From Nothopassalora personata (taxonomy: Eukaryota; Ascomycota; Dothideomycetes; Mycosphaerellales; Mycosphaerellaceae), in contig CM066289.1 in NCBI GenBank assembly GCA_033816765.1, positions 1,364,001-1,428,000 on the forward strand: a stretch of DNA of 64,000 bases, written 5' to 3'. The notes beneath the pieces were generated by a model. The model had not been told where the DNA came from. It searched no databases and worked only from the letters and a program-made list of their open reading frames with translations. How positions within the stretch are numbered: position 1 is the first letter of the stretch; each line of letters starts with the position of its first letter. Of this stretch, positions 20,340 to 30,590 are shown one piece after another. The translations under genes were made by a program, and so were the position numbers.

Positions 20340-21470
20340 ATGACAGCTGCGTCCTCAGCCATGGCAGAGCTGCCCAAGGTCGAGACACCTAGCCAACTGC
20401 CAGACCTAGCACGATGGGGTCACCAACGGGCCACTACATTATCGGTCTTGAACCGCAACATACTCCCATCTCTAGGACTTCACTCCGGGCTGAGCGTAAT
20501 CGCCTACGGCATCGCACGAAGCACAAACAGAGTCGAGATTAAGGACTACCTCTGGGCGACTGGCATGGTAGCCAATGCATGGTACTCAGCAGTCGGCAGA
20601 CACGTAATATCCTATGATATTCCGTTCTTGGATTCTCTCCATAAACTCAGCCTCTTGCAAAAAGCCCTCCTTGGCGCAGTCACAGCCTGGGGCGGACGAC
20701 TGACCTACCGCGTCATAAGCAGAAGTCTGCGTCGCGGCAAGGACGACCCACGATACGAGGGCATCAAGAACGAGCCTGGATTTTGGAACAAAGCATCACT
20801 ACTCTTCGCACTCGAAGCTGTCTTCCAAACCATCATATCGATCCCCTTCACACTACCTTTCCGTACCGATCTCCTCTCTGGCTTCTCCCAAGCTCCAACG
20901 GAATGGGCAGCACCACTCCGCTGGACAGCGGCGGGCCTCTTCACTACCGGCATTGCCCTCGAAACTCTAGCAGACTGGCAGCTCGACTTACACAAGAAGA
21001 GAGAGACAGCCGCGAAGCAAAAATGTGAAAGCGGCGAGCTCTGCAGAACAGGCGTATGGTCCATCGTCAGACATCCTAACTACCTCGGTGACATCCTTGT
21101 TCATGCCGCATTCCCTCTGTGGACGTACGGGTCTGGTCTTTTCCACATCTCACACCTTCTCGGTCCTGCTGCAAATGACTTCTTCCTGCGGTGTATCGGC
21201 GGGGATCGTGAAAACGAGGCGGCGCAGACGGAGGGGTATGCTGAGGAGGACAGGGAGAAGCTGAGCCAGCTTGAGCGGTATCAGCTTGAGAAGCATAGCG
21301 TGTGGCCCTCGATGTTCGAGCTCGCAAATCCTTGGACGTGGTTGGTGACGATTGTTGGCGCTGCGGGTGCGGCGGCCGAGTACGTCTGGGAGGCGAAGGT
21401 AATGGATATTGTGACGGGGGTCAATCCGATCGATCCGGTTATTGGCGAGACCCTGGCGGCATTGGAGTAA
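20340..21470 (+). CDS. DUF1295 / steroid 5-alpha-reductase-like membrane protein
   Basis: Integral membrane protein of the DUF1295 family (steroid 5-alpha-reductase C-terminal and isoprenylcysteine-methyltransferase-like fold), 376 aa, one exon. The start is the ATG at 20340; the frame above it has no ATG. Several hydrophobic segments are visible, and the family signature GVWSIVRHPNYLGDI lies near residue 245, the region that binds the cofactor in relatives. The DLHKKRE stretch just before it is typical. The enzymatic role of most fungal DUF1295 proteins is unknown; sterol or lipid reduction in the ER would be inference. It converges on the RasGAP gene. Confidence 0.85.
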   Translation: MTAASSAMAELPKVETPSQLPDLARWGHQRATTLSVLNRNILPSLGLHSGLSVIAYGIARSTNRVEIKDYLWATGMVANAWYSAVGRHVISYDIPFLDSLHKLSLLQKALLGAVTAWGGRLTYRVISRSLRRGKDDPRYEGIKNEPGFWNKASLLFALEAVFQTIISIPFTLPFRTDLLSGFSQAPTEWAAPLRWTAAGLFTTGIALETLADWQLDLHKKRETAAKQKCESGELCRTGVWSIVRHPNYLGDILVHAAFPLWTYGSGLFHISHLLGPAANDFFLRCIGGDRENEAAQTEGYAEEDREKLSQLERYQLEKHSVWPSMFELANPWTWLVTIVGAAGAAAEYVWEAKVMDIVTGVNPIDPVIGETLAALE

Positions 21471-21990
21471 TGTCGTGAAGCGTGACACGATCATGTATGT
21501 AGATACGGTCGAGACGGTGCAGCACACATGGGCGTGTGCAGATTACCTGGCACTGCAACCACACCAAAGCCGTCGCCTCGGAGGAGAACCCAGCCGGTCG
21601 TGAAGATTGTTCGTCGCCGTTTAGTGACAACTTTTGAAGCTTTCATCATTTGGAGTGGGTATCCGAATTAGAGTAGTGACAACATGGTACCTCCGCTCTG
21701 CTCTGTAACCTAGATTTATACCACAATCGCTCTCTCGTGGTATTGCTCTAGTCCCGTGCCAAGCCACAAGCCGCCGCCGTGCCTGCCCACCTCTTTCTTC
21801 ATGCTTCGTCGCACCTTGCCCTCATCTCACAAAACAACTCAATGGGATATCGCGCCACAAAAACAAAACAAAAAGACGCTGCACTCCAGACCGTGGTCGA
21901 AGCGCCCAAAAACACAAAGAAACAATATCCCGGCAATGCCTCGGCTCCAATGTATTGATTCAATACCATACCATACCCAGCGCATCATCA
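21471..21990. other. Convergent 3' flanks, no gene
   Basis: Lies between the stop codons of the DUF1295 gene (+) and the RasGAP gene (-). Contains A-rich tracts (ACAAAAACAAAACAAAAAG, about 21857-21875). Nothing coding seen. Confidence 0.5.
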
Positions 21991-24900
21991 TCAAATCATG
22001 CCATTTTCTTCCTGCGTTGGCATCCCACTCACGCTCTCCTCTCGGTGCTTGTTCCGCCGCTTCAGTTTAGGAACAAGTTGCGTCACAGTGGTCTTCTTCT
22101 TCTCCTTGTCTTTCTCCTTGACGCGGGCAGCTTCCATTTGCTTCTGGATTTGGACTCGCGCTTGCTCCCTCCGCTCGCGATGCCGCACTTCGCGCTCGTA
22201 ACTTGGAAGTGCGGTCGTTTGATTTGTGTGCTCCGTGTCGCTGCTCACTGCGCTCGAGATGTTACTTTGGCTGGCGCTCGCTGATGCGCCTGGCGAGCCC
22301 ATGCTCCTGCCTTGCACACTGGAGCCAAGACTAGCAGACCCTGGTCGGAAATTGTCACGTTTGTCGGGTCTGGGTACGTCCCAAGTCATGTTCGGGTCGA
22401 ATCGTCGGGCTGATCCGTGGCCTTGTTGTTCTTCATCAGTGTCCTCTGAGGCTTGACCTCGCAATTGCGCGAGTGTGGCTTCTATGGCAGGATTGGCATC
22501 TTCCGGCAGGATGTTCGGATCGCTGGCGATCTTATCAGCAACGATATCGAATGGATCCTTGACCGTTCCGCCAGGGCTCTTGATCTGCGCCTTTTGCAAC
22601 TGGCTGAGCACATCCTCCCACTGAAAGCTGTGAGGACTGTCAGGCCTTTCAGCTCTTTCGGCACGATTGAGACACTCCTGTGTCCTGGTGTTCAGCTCCT
22701 CGCAGAGCTGATGGAAGTTTTTGAGGTCACCTTCTGAGGCGTAGATGGCCGCCAGGACATCATGGTGCGTCTTTCCTGGCAACGCCGCAGAGTCATCCTT
22801 ATTCGATAATGCAGAGACGGCTTCCAGCCAAAGGTGTATCAGATCGGCGAACGATCGTGCCTGGTCGATGAGATATGGCAAACTTGGAAATCCTTCACGA
22901 CTGCTGGGTGGCAGGCGCTGCATGATTGTCATCGGAGTTGTGTAGCTCAAGTGCTGCTCTGCAGTTACGACGCCAGGAGGATACGTGGGCGACGCTGGTG
23001 AGTTGGGTCCGAAGGATGCATTGCTCGACAGCGGAGTCGGCACATGGCAGACATCATCGATGAAGGACTTGAAGCTGTCGCGATGTTGGACAAGGAACGC
23101 ATTCATGGGCTCCATCCATGGCTCTTTAGTGCCAAAGGATGCCATGTTCGCCATTGTCTGTAGCGACTTCGCGATCAGTGTGAACGTTCGCCTCGCGCGC
23201 GGCTTGATGTCATCTATCAATTTGTTAGCAGGCGTACGCACGAAATACACGCTACGCTTACCTTTCAGCAGTCCGAACAGCTTAGGATTGAGCACTGCGG
23301 GACAAAAGAAGCGTAAGAATAGAAAGCCCGATATACTGCTGTAACTGACGCTGCGCAAGAAGTCGCCATATCGATCCTCGGCACATGCACGGATGTGCCT
23401 GAAAATGATTCGTAGCTCCACAGGGCAGCGCTGTTTGTTAGCCAGAATGCTCTTCCACACGTCTTGTGTGGCGAGGAGCAGTCGTCGCCAGTTTCGATCG
23501 ACATCTTGCGGCGAGCTGACACGGTTCGGATCAACCTCGCAGTCCTGGTCCTTGTCATTGATCTCCTGCATCTTGGTGGCGAGCGATTCCTCGAGGTACT
23601 CCTTGCCGATTCGTCGCATGTGAGTGTCGAGGCTCTTGGTAAGCAACGTGTTGCCGCGAAATAGAAGATTAGCTTCCAGAGTGGCATTCTTGTTCATGTC
23701 CCGCACAATGAGCTCCCGGTCGGTGTGAGCAGAGCCACTGCCAAGCGGATCATGACTGTCGTTCGAGCCAACCCGTCTACTATATCTCAACCGAGTGATT
23801 GGAGTCTCCTTGTGGCTGCCATCAATCTCCTCTTCTACCAGCGCCATAATCCAGTCCCCTGCTTTCCCTGACACCTGGAAGATGTTCAGTAGGCTATCGC
23901 TCAGTCGCCTGAGCTCACTCGGTATCATCTGAGCAATCTGCAACGTTAGACCATTTGAGAACCGGTGTAGAAGCTCGCTCAGTGGCCGATAGTCGCGTGC
24001 CATGAGTATGATGCCTTCGTCAGCTCGGACCTTGATCAGAATCTCGCCCACACGATGACCGTGCATGTTCATGACCGGCCACCACTTTTCGATCTCTTTT
24101 TCAGGCTCGAGCTCTTCCATCTGGATTTCCATCTTACCACACGCAATGTCGAGGGCTAGATTGGTGAAGCCACCTTGCTGCTCGGCGTAGCCGTCTTGCC
24201 ATGGCTGGGTTCCTTGCTGTTCGCGAAGACTCGCCTGCTCGGTTGGCCTTCGTTTGACTACAATACTGGCATTGTTCAGCACTGGTGGCAGGTCCTGAAA
24301 CTCGAAACTTTCACCCCAAAGCGGATTGAGTCCCTCATACTTCACGACCGTCTTTCCTCGAGTTTCGTTGTCAAGTAGCACCTCAGCATAATAACCGTGT
24401 TTGTCTGACGTAGCGCTTTGCTGCCTGCTGTAGCCTCCACTGAAGCTCGATTCGTTCGGTGGATTGCCACTCGGGGGCAGCATTTTTGCCTCCACCACTC
24501 TCACGCTCAGGCTCCGTTCCATGCGGAAGGTGTAAGTCGTGCTTGTTGCAATCATGCTCTCGAGGTCGCGATTCCCGTTGACGTCTCCTGTCTCGCCCGG
24601 TTCGGCATCCAATCGTGGTCCGTATATTGAAGGCATTGTGAAAGCTCGTAGCAGCACAAACCATACCTCATACAGCACGCGACTTTCCAGACTCAAAAAG
24701 ATTGGTCTGATGAACCCTGGCTGATTTACCGTATGGCTCGATGTGTACTGCGGGTAGATGGCGATGCAGAAGTCGTTGTCGAGCACGCTCGGATCCAGAC
24801 GTTGTATGGCGCATCGACTGAGCTGACTTAGTTGTACGACTGATAGTAAGGCGTTGTCGGCATCGGCATGCAGCTTCAACTCTCCATTCTCGCGCAGTTG

Positions 24901-26544
24901 GCCGCTTATCATCCGCCATCTCCGCGCACCGACGCTTTGCATGCGGTTTGTGCTTGGTCTTGAAGAAGGCTGGCCAACAGATGAGGCGCTAGCATTGCTA
25001 TAGCCCACATTCGTGTCCCAGTAGATCATCTTGCCAATTTTGATCACCGGGTTCTCCTTGGGAAGCGCACCTATGACCGACCTCCGTCGATCATTAATTT
25101 GTGTCCGGGCAAGCGAAGGGCGTTCAAGGCTGCTCCTTTCCGATGGAGTCGGATTGCACACCGAAGCTCGTCGCCTGGAGTTCTCCGCTATCGTTGAGGG
25201 TTTTGAGCCCATCTCGGAATGTGGTCGTTTCTCATCGCTGGATACTGAGGAGGCGTCCCGCGGTGTCCAATGCAGAAGTGCTGCGAACCACGCATCGAAA
25301 TCCGATTGCGTTTGCAGCTTCATGTGGATCTCATCTGTTCTCTCGGCGAAGCTGACCTCTAGATATGGAACATCGATGTCCAGACTCGATCGCACTTTGC
25401 TTCCGCGTAGATCGGATATGAGGCTCTTGTGCGAGCCATCGCTTCTCGATTCGTACATCAGGCTTCCGCTTTCTTCTTGGATGTAACAGTAGCTTTGAGA
25501 CCAGGGGTTCCCATGTCCACGACGAAACACGACGTTGCCGCTCATTCTTCCATTAAGAGTCTTCATCAAATGCAGGATGCGCCTAGCATTTGCACTTGGG
25601 AGAGCTGAAGTTATCGAATCAACTGTGCTTGTCGATATTGGTGATATTGATCTGCGCCCGGTATCAGGTGAATTTACTTGCGATCCCAGTGAAGACACTG
25701 AAGGTGCCGAGGGCAGCTCCGTTGAGCCAGACATCGATGTCAAAAAGTCTGCACCGCCTTGGGTTTTGGGTGACGATGGCGTAGGCACGCTCCCGACACG
25801 GTTCCTGCTCTTGGACAGCAGTGCATTAGGAGACTCTTCTCTCCTCGATCGACTGTCGAGCGTCTGTGTTCGTGGGCGACTCGGCCCATCATTGTCATTC
25901 ATGTAGCCCTGGCTTCTCTGCTGGCCATTGCTCTTGCCTTCACTCCGACCAAGCAAGGAAGAATTGGACAGATTGACACTCCCGCTCCTGCTTGCCGGTG
26001 GACTGCTCGCCTGCGATGCCCAGGCCGAGGGGATCTTGCGCCTGTCTTTGGACTGCCTCCTGCTCCTGCTGATCGAGCTCGCAGGACCGTCCTTGGCTGC
26101 TGCCGGTCCGCCCACAATGGTCGACGTGGTGTGCGGAATGAAGACGCGCTCGAAATTCATGGTCGTGCTCTCGGGCAGATTGTTGTGCTCGATTCCCAAA
26201 CCCGTCTGTTGATCGTCGGGTGTTACCGTGCGAATGGTCGCGCTGCTGCCTGTCGTACTGCCGGGGCGCAGGGGCATTGAAGGACGTGGCTCCACGGCCC
26301 TGTGCCTCGAGGATGCGTCGGCGGAATGCTGCGGGTGCTGCTGCGGGTGCTGCTGTTCCTGTGACAGCCACTCATCGTACAGCGTCGGCTCTTTGCGTGC
26401 CTTATCGTGTGTCCAGCGATGTTGTCGGCGATTCTCCTTCTCCTTGAGCATGGCATCGCTCTGCTGCGGCATCTGCCACACGCCAGAGCGTCTCCGCTGC
26501 GACCCAGGGCTCATCTTCGCTGCGTCTCCACGCCCCACTTGCAT
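21991..26544 (-). CDS. Ras-family GTPase-activating protein, Bud2-like
   Basis: Large RasGAP of about 1501 aa that would switch off a Ras/Rsr1-type GTPase in cell polarity or morphogenesis. Order: disordered Ser/Arg-rich N-terminus (1-310), PH-like domain (about 323-428, NVVFRRGHGNPWSQSYCYI), C2 domain (about 670-765, LSVRVVEAKMLPP and NPLWGESFEF), then the RasGAP domain (about 900-1160) with arginine-finger motif FRGNTLLTKS and the hallmark FLRFFCPAVLNP; a charged C-terminus ends in a Lys-rich coil. The PH-C2-GAP order matches yeast Bud2. I split the gene at an intron, 23214-23261 (GTAAGC, TGCTAAC, ATAG), 48 nt long and free of stops, so the unspliced frame also stays open (1517 aa). A second possible start is the ATG at 26514. 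Confidence 0.9.
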   Translation of the reverse strand: MQVGRGDAAKMSPGSQRRRSGVWQMPQQSDAMLKEKENRRQHRWTHDKARKEPTLYDEWLSQEQQHPQQHPQHSADASSRHRAVEPRPSMPLRPGSTTGSSATIRTVTPDDQQTGLGIEHNNLPESTTMNFERVFIPHTTSTIVGGPAAAKDGPASSISRSRRQSKDRRKIPSAWASQASSPPASRSGSVNLSNSSLLGRSEGKSNGQQRSQGYMNDNDGPSRPRTQTLDSRSRREESPNALLSKSRNRVGSVPTPSSPKTQGGADFLTSMSGSTELPSAPSVSSLGSQVNSPDTGRRSISPISTSTVDSITSALPSANARRILHLMKTLNGRMSGNVVFRRGHGNPWSQSYCYIQEESGSLMYESRSDGSHKSLISDLRGSKVRSSLDIDVPYLEVSFAERTDEIHMKLQTQSDFDAWFAALLHWTPRDASSVSSDEKRPHSEMGSKPSTIAENSRRRASVCNPTPSERSSLERPSLARTQINDRRRSVIGALPKENPVIKIGKMIYWDTNVGYSNASASSVGQPSSRPSTNRMQSVGARRWRMISGQLRENGELKLHADADNALLSVVQLSQLSRCAIQRLDPSVLDNDFCIAIYPQYTSSHTVNQPGFIRPIFLSLESRVLYEVWFVLLRAFTMPSIYGPRLDAEPGETGDVNGNRDLESMIATSTTYTFRMERSLSVRVVEAKMLPPSGNPPNESSFSGGYSRQQSATSDKHGYYAEVLLDNETRGKTVVKYEGLNPLWGESFEFQDLPPVLNNASIVVKRRPTEQASLREQQGTQPWQDGYAEQQGGFTNLALDIACGKMEIQMEELEPEKEIEKWWPVMNMHGHRVGEILIKVRADEGIILMARDYRPLSELLHRFSNGLTLQIAQMIPSELRRLSDSLLNIFQVSGKAGDWIMALVEEEIDGSHKETPITRLRYSRRVGSNDSHDPLGSGSAHTDRELIVRDMNKNATLEANLLFRGNTLLTKSLDTHMRRIGKEYLEESLATKMQEINDKDQDCEVDPNRVSSPQDVDRNWRRLLLATQDVWKSILANKQRCPVELRIIFRHIRACAEDRYGDFLRSVSYSSISGFLFLRFFCPAVLNPKLFGLLKGKRSVYFVRTPANKLIDDIKPRARRTFTLIAKSLQTMANMASFGTKEPWMEPMNAFLVQHRDSFKSFIDDVCHVPTPLSSNASFGPNSPASPTYPPGVVTAEQHLSYTTPMTIMQRLPPSSREGFPSLPYLIDQARSFADLIHLWLEAVSALSNKDDSAALPGKTHHDVLAAIYASEGDLKNFHQLCEELNTRTQECLNRAERAERPDSPHSFQWEDVLSQLQKAQIKSPGGTVKDPFDIVADKIASDPNILPEDANPAIEATLAQLRGQASEDTDEEQQGHGSARRFDPNMTWDVPRPDKRDNFRPGSASLGSSVQGRSMGSPGASASASQSNISSAVSSDTEHTNQTTALPSYEREVRHRERREQARVQIQKQMEAARVKEKDKEKKKTTVTQLVPKLKRRNKHREESVSGMPTQEENGMI

Positions 26545-27030
26545 CCACTCGCGCGCCTCGCGCCTTCCCGTGCTCCGTCGCTGCTGACACGCTCAATCTC
26601 GAGTTCGTCCAAGAGTCTCGACAGTCGCTCTACTGTGGTGACTGCGGCGCATGTCGCAGGGCAGGGCTGTGGGTATGTGAGCGCGTGAGGCCTCAGCACA
26701 TGATGGATGTTTCTGGTGGAGCGGCCGTGGCCGTGGGTGCAAACAGCAACAAAGGGCTCCACCGCGCTGCTGAGAAGAAAAGGCTACGTACAATGGCTCT
26801 CAATCAATAGCACCAGCGATAACAATAATGAGCCGTCTTCGCAGCAAGTCGCAGCCCAGTGCAGACGGCGTCGGCTCAGATGAGGTACCAGTCCGATCGA
26901 AGCAGCCAGCTCTCGATCAACCGCCCTTGCCGAATAGCACAATGCTCGGTATGACACCCGACTCTCGTGCACGACGACGACAGTCGCTGTAGACACCGTC
27001 TCTGCTCTGCCGCTACCCGCGGGCTAGGTC

Positions 27031-27060
27031 TTGGGCTTGGGCTTGGACTTGGACTTGGGC
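27031..27060. repeat. Five tandem hexamers, TTGG(G/A)C
   Basis: TTGGGC, TTGGGC, TTGGAC, TTGGAC, TTGGGC in direct succession. A small minisatellite in non-coding sequence; not telomeric (the fungal telomere unit is TTAGGG). Confidence 0.9.
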
Positions 27061-27613
27061 GTCGGCTGTGGTCTGGTGGTATGGGAATACAGACACTCCA
27101 GAGATGTGGCGCACTGCTGATGCTATACTCTTGTGCTGCGTTCGGCTACTCAGCCCTTAGCACGACGAATCAAGGTATAGATACACTATCGGGCCCGCAG
27201 CTCCGCCCGATCGACAGGCTCTAGCGAGGGACCACAAAGCTAGAAGCTGAAGGTCCAAGTTCGAACGCACTTCTTTTCCCATGCGCGTCTTCCCGCCTCA
27301 CAATCCCGCGACGTATCTCGCATCCAACAATGCAGACCGTCCGCAGTGGCGTCGAGCTCAACTTCATTCACATACATCCCACACACCTCATCACTGCGGC
27401 TTTCCAGCAGGAGGCGTCCCGAAACCCGCACTAGTCGACCCCTGCCAAACAGAAACACCTCACGGTAGAACAACGCAGCGGCCGCGCGCAGTCAGTTAGA
27501 TGATGCATGCGCGCCCAACGCAGCCAGCGTGTCGGTAAGCATGGCACGCAAAAAGTGGAAGCACGCTCCGCTGTAAGGAATCCTCTATCGAAGACATGAC
27601 GAGTCGCAGCCAC

Positions 27614-28036
27614 TCAAGGTTCAGGAACCGCCATTGTCAGCCAGGAACAGCGCGCAAACTGACTCGACAAGCCTGTCTCTACCCGTGGTACTGCGCGGGA
27701 TGTGTCCGGTCTCAACGTTGAAGCTTCCAGACCATAAAGCATCCACAGATGAGTTCCGTCAGTGCGTGTGACGACAGCAGCCAGCAATTCATCTGCTGAT
27801 CTCAATATATATGCCATGTGCTTGTCCGCCAGTCGATGCGCAAAGTGCTCGAGAAGTACAACATTGCTATAACACATGTACTGACATTGCAGTAGCACAG
27901 TTTGAGGAGCCTTGCATCCGCCGCCACACAGCGCCTCGCATGCGATGTCGATCTCAATGCCACTTTGCTGCAGCAGCATCACGACATGTCTTACTGTAGC
28001 AGTCTTGCGGTGCCTGTCGAAGAGCCTCAACAGCAT
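27614..28036 (-). other. Possible gene remnant, 140 codons
   Basis: ATG-initiated frame with a protein-like composition (LLRLFDRHRKTATVRHVVML, then LLEHFAHRLADKHMAYI) that suggests amphipathic helices. By eye it faintly recalls C-terminal parts of fungal zinc-cluster regulators such as the AflR group, but I cannot support that. A stop sits just upstream in frame, and the neighbouring frames carry no obvious partner exon. Remnant, small gene or chance are all possible. Confidence 0.2.
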
Positions 28037-29004
28037 TCGGAATATTTCGCATCAACACTGCACGGAATTTGCCGGATCGGAACCGAAGTGCTTCCACTCG
28101 TTTCTGCCTACCATGGTACAAAAATTCCCTGACAGCGTGCCAAAACCACGATACGAGAGACATCCTTGAGCTCCATCGTCGATCTCTCACACAAACGCCA
28201 TCGCAAGTCTTGGCATATCGTGTTGATGGACAGATCAACATCGCTCGCGTGCCTGATCGTTAGCCTTATCAAATTCAGACGCATGCAACATCCATCTTCG
28301 GGAATGGTGTCGACTATCCGTGCCTGCATCGTCGCATCGACCCTGACCAACCACATTAGCCTCTGTCGTCATTCTCGTCTGCTCGCGAAGATGCAAACAC
28401 CAAACACATCGCGATTCGACGTAGACAAACACCCCACCAGCAATGATGGCAAGCCGTAAAGTCTATGGATGGGCAGCTCACGATTTCGCCCCGGGACAGC
28501 TCCGGTCTTAGTCATCATTCAAAACTTGATTAGCCCTCTAGCACTCTACTGTAAAATGCGCTTGCCCGCCCGGCGAGGGCTAATAACATCTATATGTCCT
28601 GTAGCCGAAGCAAACTTGGGAGGGGTCCACGGTAGGAGGGGCTTCCCGAAGGGAGGGAGGATCTCGTGGGAGGACCCAAGTGCAGCGAAGGGCTGGGGCT
28701 GGGTATTCGGATATTCCCCATTTGATGGCAATTGATTGCTTAGTCAGAACATGAGCTGCCCTCAGACGAAAACATGAGACTTTACGATGGCAAGCAAGAA
28801 TTTGTCGACCGACTTTCGCACATCGCTTGCAGTTTCAGATGATGATCTTCACGCGCTTGACGAACTGCATCTTCAACTCTTCACATAAGACCTCCCACGC
28901 GGTAAGTGACACGTGAATGCTCAGCAGGATGGCAATACTTCCACATGTAACATTTACTCTGCATATCTCTACCCTACCCTACCACCGTCATCAAGTCGTC
29001 CTCG

Positions 29005-29023
29005 CTCTCTCTCTCTCTCTCTC
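29005..29023. repeat. CT microsatellite, (CT)9
   Basis: Nineteen bases of alternating C and T in non-coding sequence, flanked by CGCTC on the right. No other significance seen. Confidence 0.9.
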
Positions 29024-29279
29024 GCTCTTGCAAAATTTCCAATGGAGATAGCATCCATCAATTCTCAGCTTCCAGGTATATCCTAGCACAACATAATGAC
29101 GGCCTTCGCACAGGCCAGCAGATCGTATCGAAAACGAGACAGAATTAGAAACCAATCAAACAAAATAGCAAATGACATCTCCATCTCCCAATGTGCTCGG
29201 ACAGCACAGCGCAGAACACGGTCGGAAATTAACAATGAGAAAGAAAGCGCAGCTCATCTTCCCTCCAGCCCACGTCAAG

Positions 29280-30590
29280 TCACTCCTGCGTATTCGTCCT
29301 GCTTCTGGGCGGGTCCCGCATGATAATATGTTCCTCGCTCGCGGGACTCATCCCGGCGCTCCTCACAGCAGAAAGGTCGCCACTAGCAGTCTTGCGCAGC
29401 GCCTGTCGCATGGTCTCGATGGTTAGTTCTCCATGCTGCGATGCGGGACTTCCCAGTCTAATGCTCCGCGCAGGAGATTGTTCGGGATTCACCGCGCTGC
29501 CTACGGAGTCAATGTTGACGCCTGGAGGTGGTGTGGTCACGCCGCCACTCAGGCTGTGACTGTGCGTTGAAGCTGGCGAGCGAGGTGATCGTAGAGGTGA
29601 CGCTGCGCGTTCTCCGATTGAAGTTGAAGGCAAGGCGTTGGCGATGTGTAGGCTGTCCCTGCTGCCTCCTTCGCCGAATGACGAGTGTGCCATTTGTTGG
29701 TGCTCGCTTTGCACGATGTCCTTGAAGGAGAGGAAGCTTAGTCTGCGGACGTCATTGGGGTCTAGCTGGCCGTAGCTACTTGCGGCATCGTCCTCAAGGC
29801 CGGGCACAATGCCTGATGCGTGCATGCTTGAAGCTGGCTCTGAATCTTCCGACTTTTCATGTCGAAGCGAGGGCAACGTCGGCGAGTTGAGCTGCGTCAA
29901 ATCTGCATGGCTTGGTGATCCCTCCAAGACGCTCGAGGCAGGCTGGTGGGTCGAAGAAGTGACAATTTCGACTTCATCGGGGTTCAGTTCATCATTCGTG
30001 ATAGCTTGCGCTGACGCTTCTAGTGCTGGTGGGATCTGATCCTCGGTGATGACATGCGCTGGGATATGCGCTGGATCCAATTCACCGCCCAGTCCAGACA
30101 TTGGAATGGGCTCCTGAACATTCCGCTCGAATATCTCGGAAGATGCGGGGCTGTGCAACCTGGGCGAGCTCGAGCGAAGACGCGAAGGTGATCGCGCAGC
30201 TACCGTCTGCTGATGAGGGTGTCTCGCCGGCGATAGTGGTATGGCATGCGACGTAGGCTTCAGGTCAGGAGGCTGTTGCGACTTTAACGGCGATGGAGAC
30301 CTAATCGCAGCCTGTGACTGAGGCAGGACTCCTGCAATGGGCTGTGCCTCCATGGTCGTTGGCTTCGTGTGCTCTTTCTTCTTGCCCAAGCCGAACAAGC
30401 TCCTCTTTCCTGATCTCGAGTCCTTCTCTTCGCGATGCACGTCTGCAGATGCTGCTCCCGTTGATCCCGCGTGGCGTAGAGCCTGGCGTTGATTCTCCGT
30501 AATCAGCGGGGTGCTGGAGTTGTGCGGCGAGATGGGCCGAGTGGTTGCAAGCGACGACGTGGAATCTTTGGGATAGGCTTGCGACGGCAT
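29280..30590 (-). CDS. Disordered Ser/Pro-rich fungal protein, unknown
   Basis: I do not recognise a domain. The 436-aa product is low complexity almost throughout: Ser, Pro, Ala and Thr dominate, with many SP and TP dipeptides that could be proline-directed phosphorylation sites. A short basic patch near 62-75 (RSGKRSLFGLGKKKEH) and a more ordered segment near 285-300 (DVRRLSFLSFKDIVQSEHQQ) stand out; the second looks like a conserved linear motif. Single exon, clear ATG at 30590. Coding is supported by length, a sharp start and consistent codon-like composition. A regulatory or scaffold role is inference. Confidence 0.72.
   Translation of the reverse strand: MPSQAYPKDSTSSLATTRPISPHNSSTPLITENQRQALRHAGSTGAASADVHREEKDSRSGKRSLFGLGKKKEHTKPTTMEAQPIAGVLPQSQAAIRSPSPLKSQQPPDLKPTSHAIPLSPARHPHQQTVAARSPSRLRSSSPRLHSPASSEIFERNVQEPIPMSGLGGELDPAHIPAHVITEDQIPPALEASAQAITNDELNPDEVEIVTSSTHQPASSVLEGSPSHADLTQLNSPTLPSLRHEKSEDSEPASSMHASGIVPGLEDDAASSYGQLDPNDVRRLSFLSFKDIVQSEHQQMAHSSFGEGGSRDSLHIANALPSTSIGERAASPLRSPRSPASTHSHSLSGGVTTPPPGVNIDSVGSAVNPEQSPARSIRLGSPASQHGELTIETMRQALRKTASGDLSAVRSAGMSPASEEHIIMRDPPRSRTNTQE

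Larger units (their letters stand above)
26545..29279. other. 2.7-kb gene-poor stretch
   Basis: The longest gap in the window. It holds five TTGGRC hexamers (27031-27060), a CT microsatellite (29005-29023) and an ATG-initiated frame at 27614-28036 on the minus strand that is somewhat protein-like (see that entry). I see no transposon ends or RNA genes. Confidence 0.45.

Noticed and set aside
27031..27060. Interstitial telomere repeat
   Set aside because: The unit is TTGG(G/A)C, not TTAGGG, and there are only five copies.
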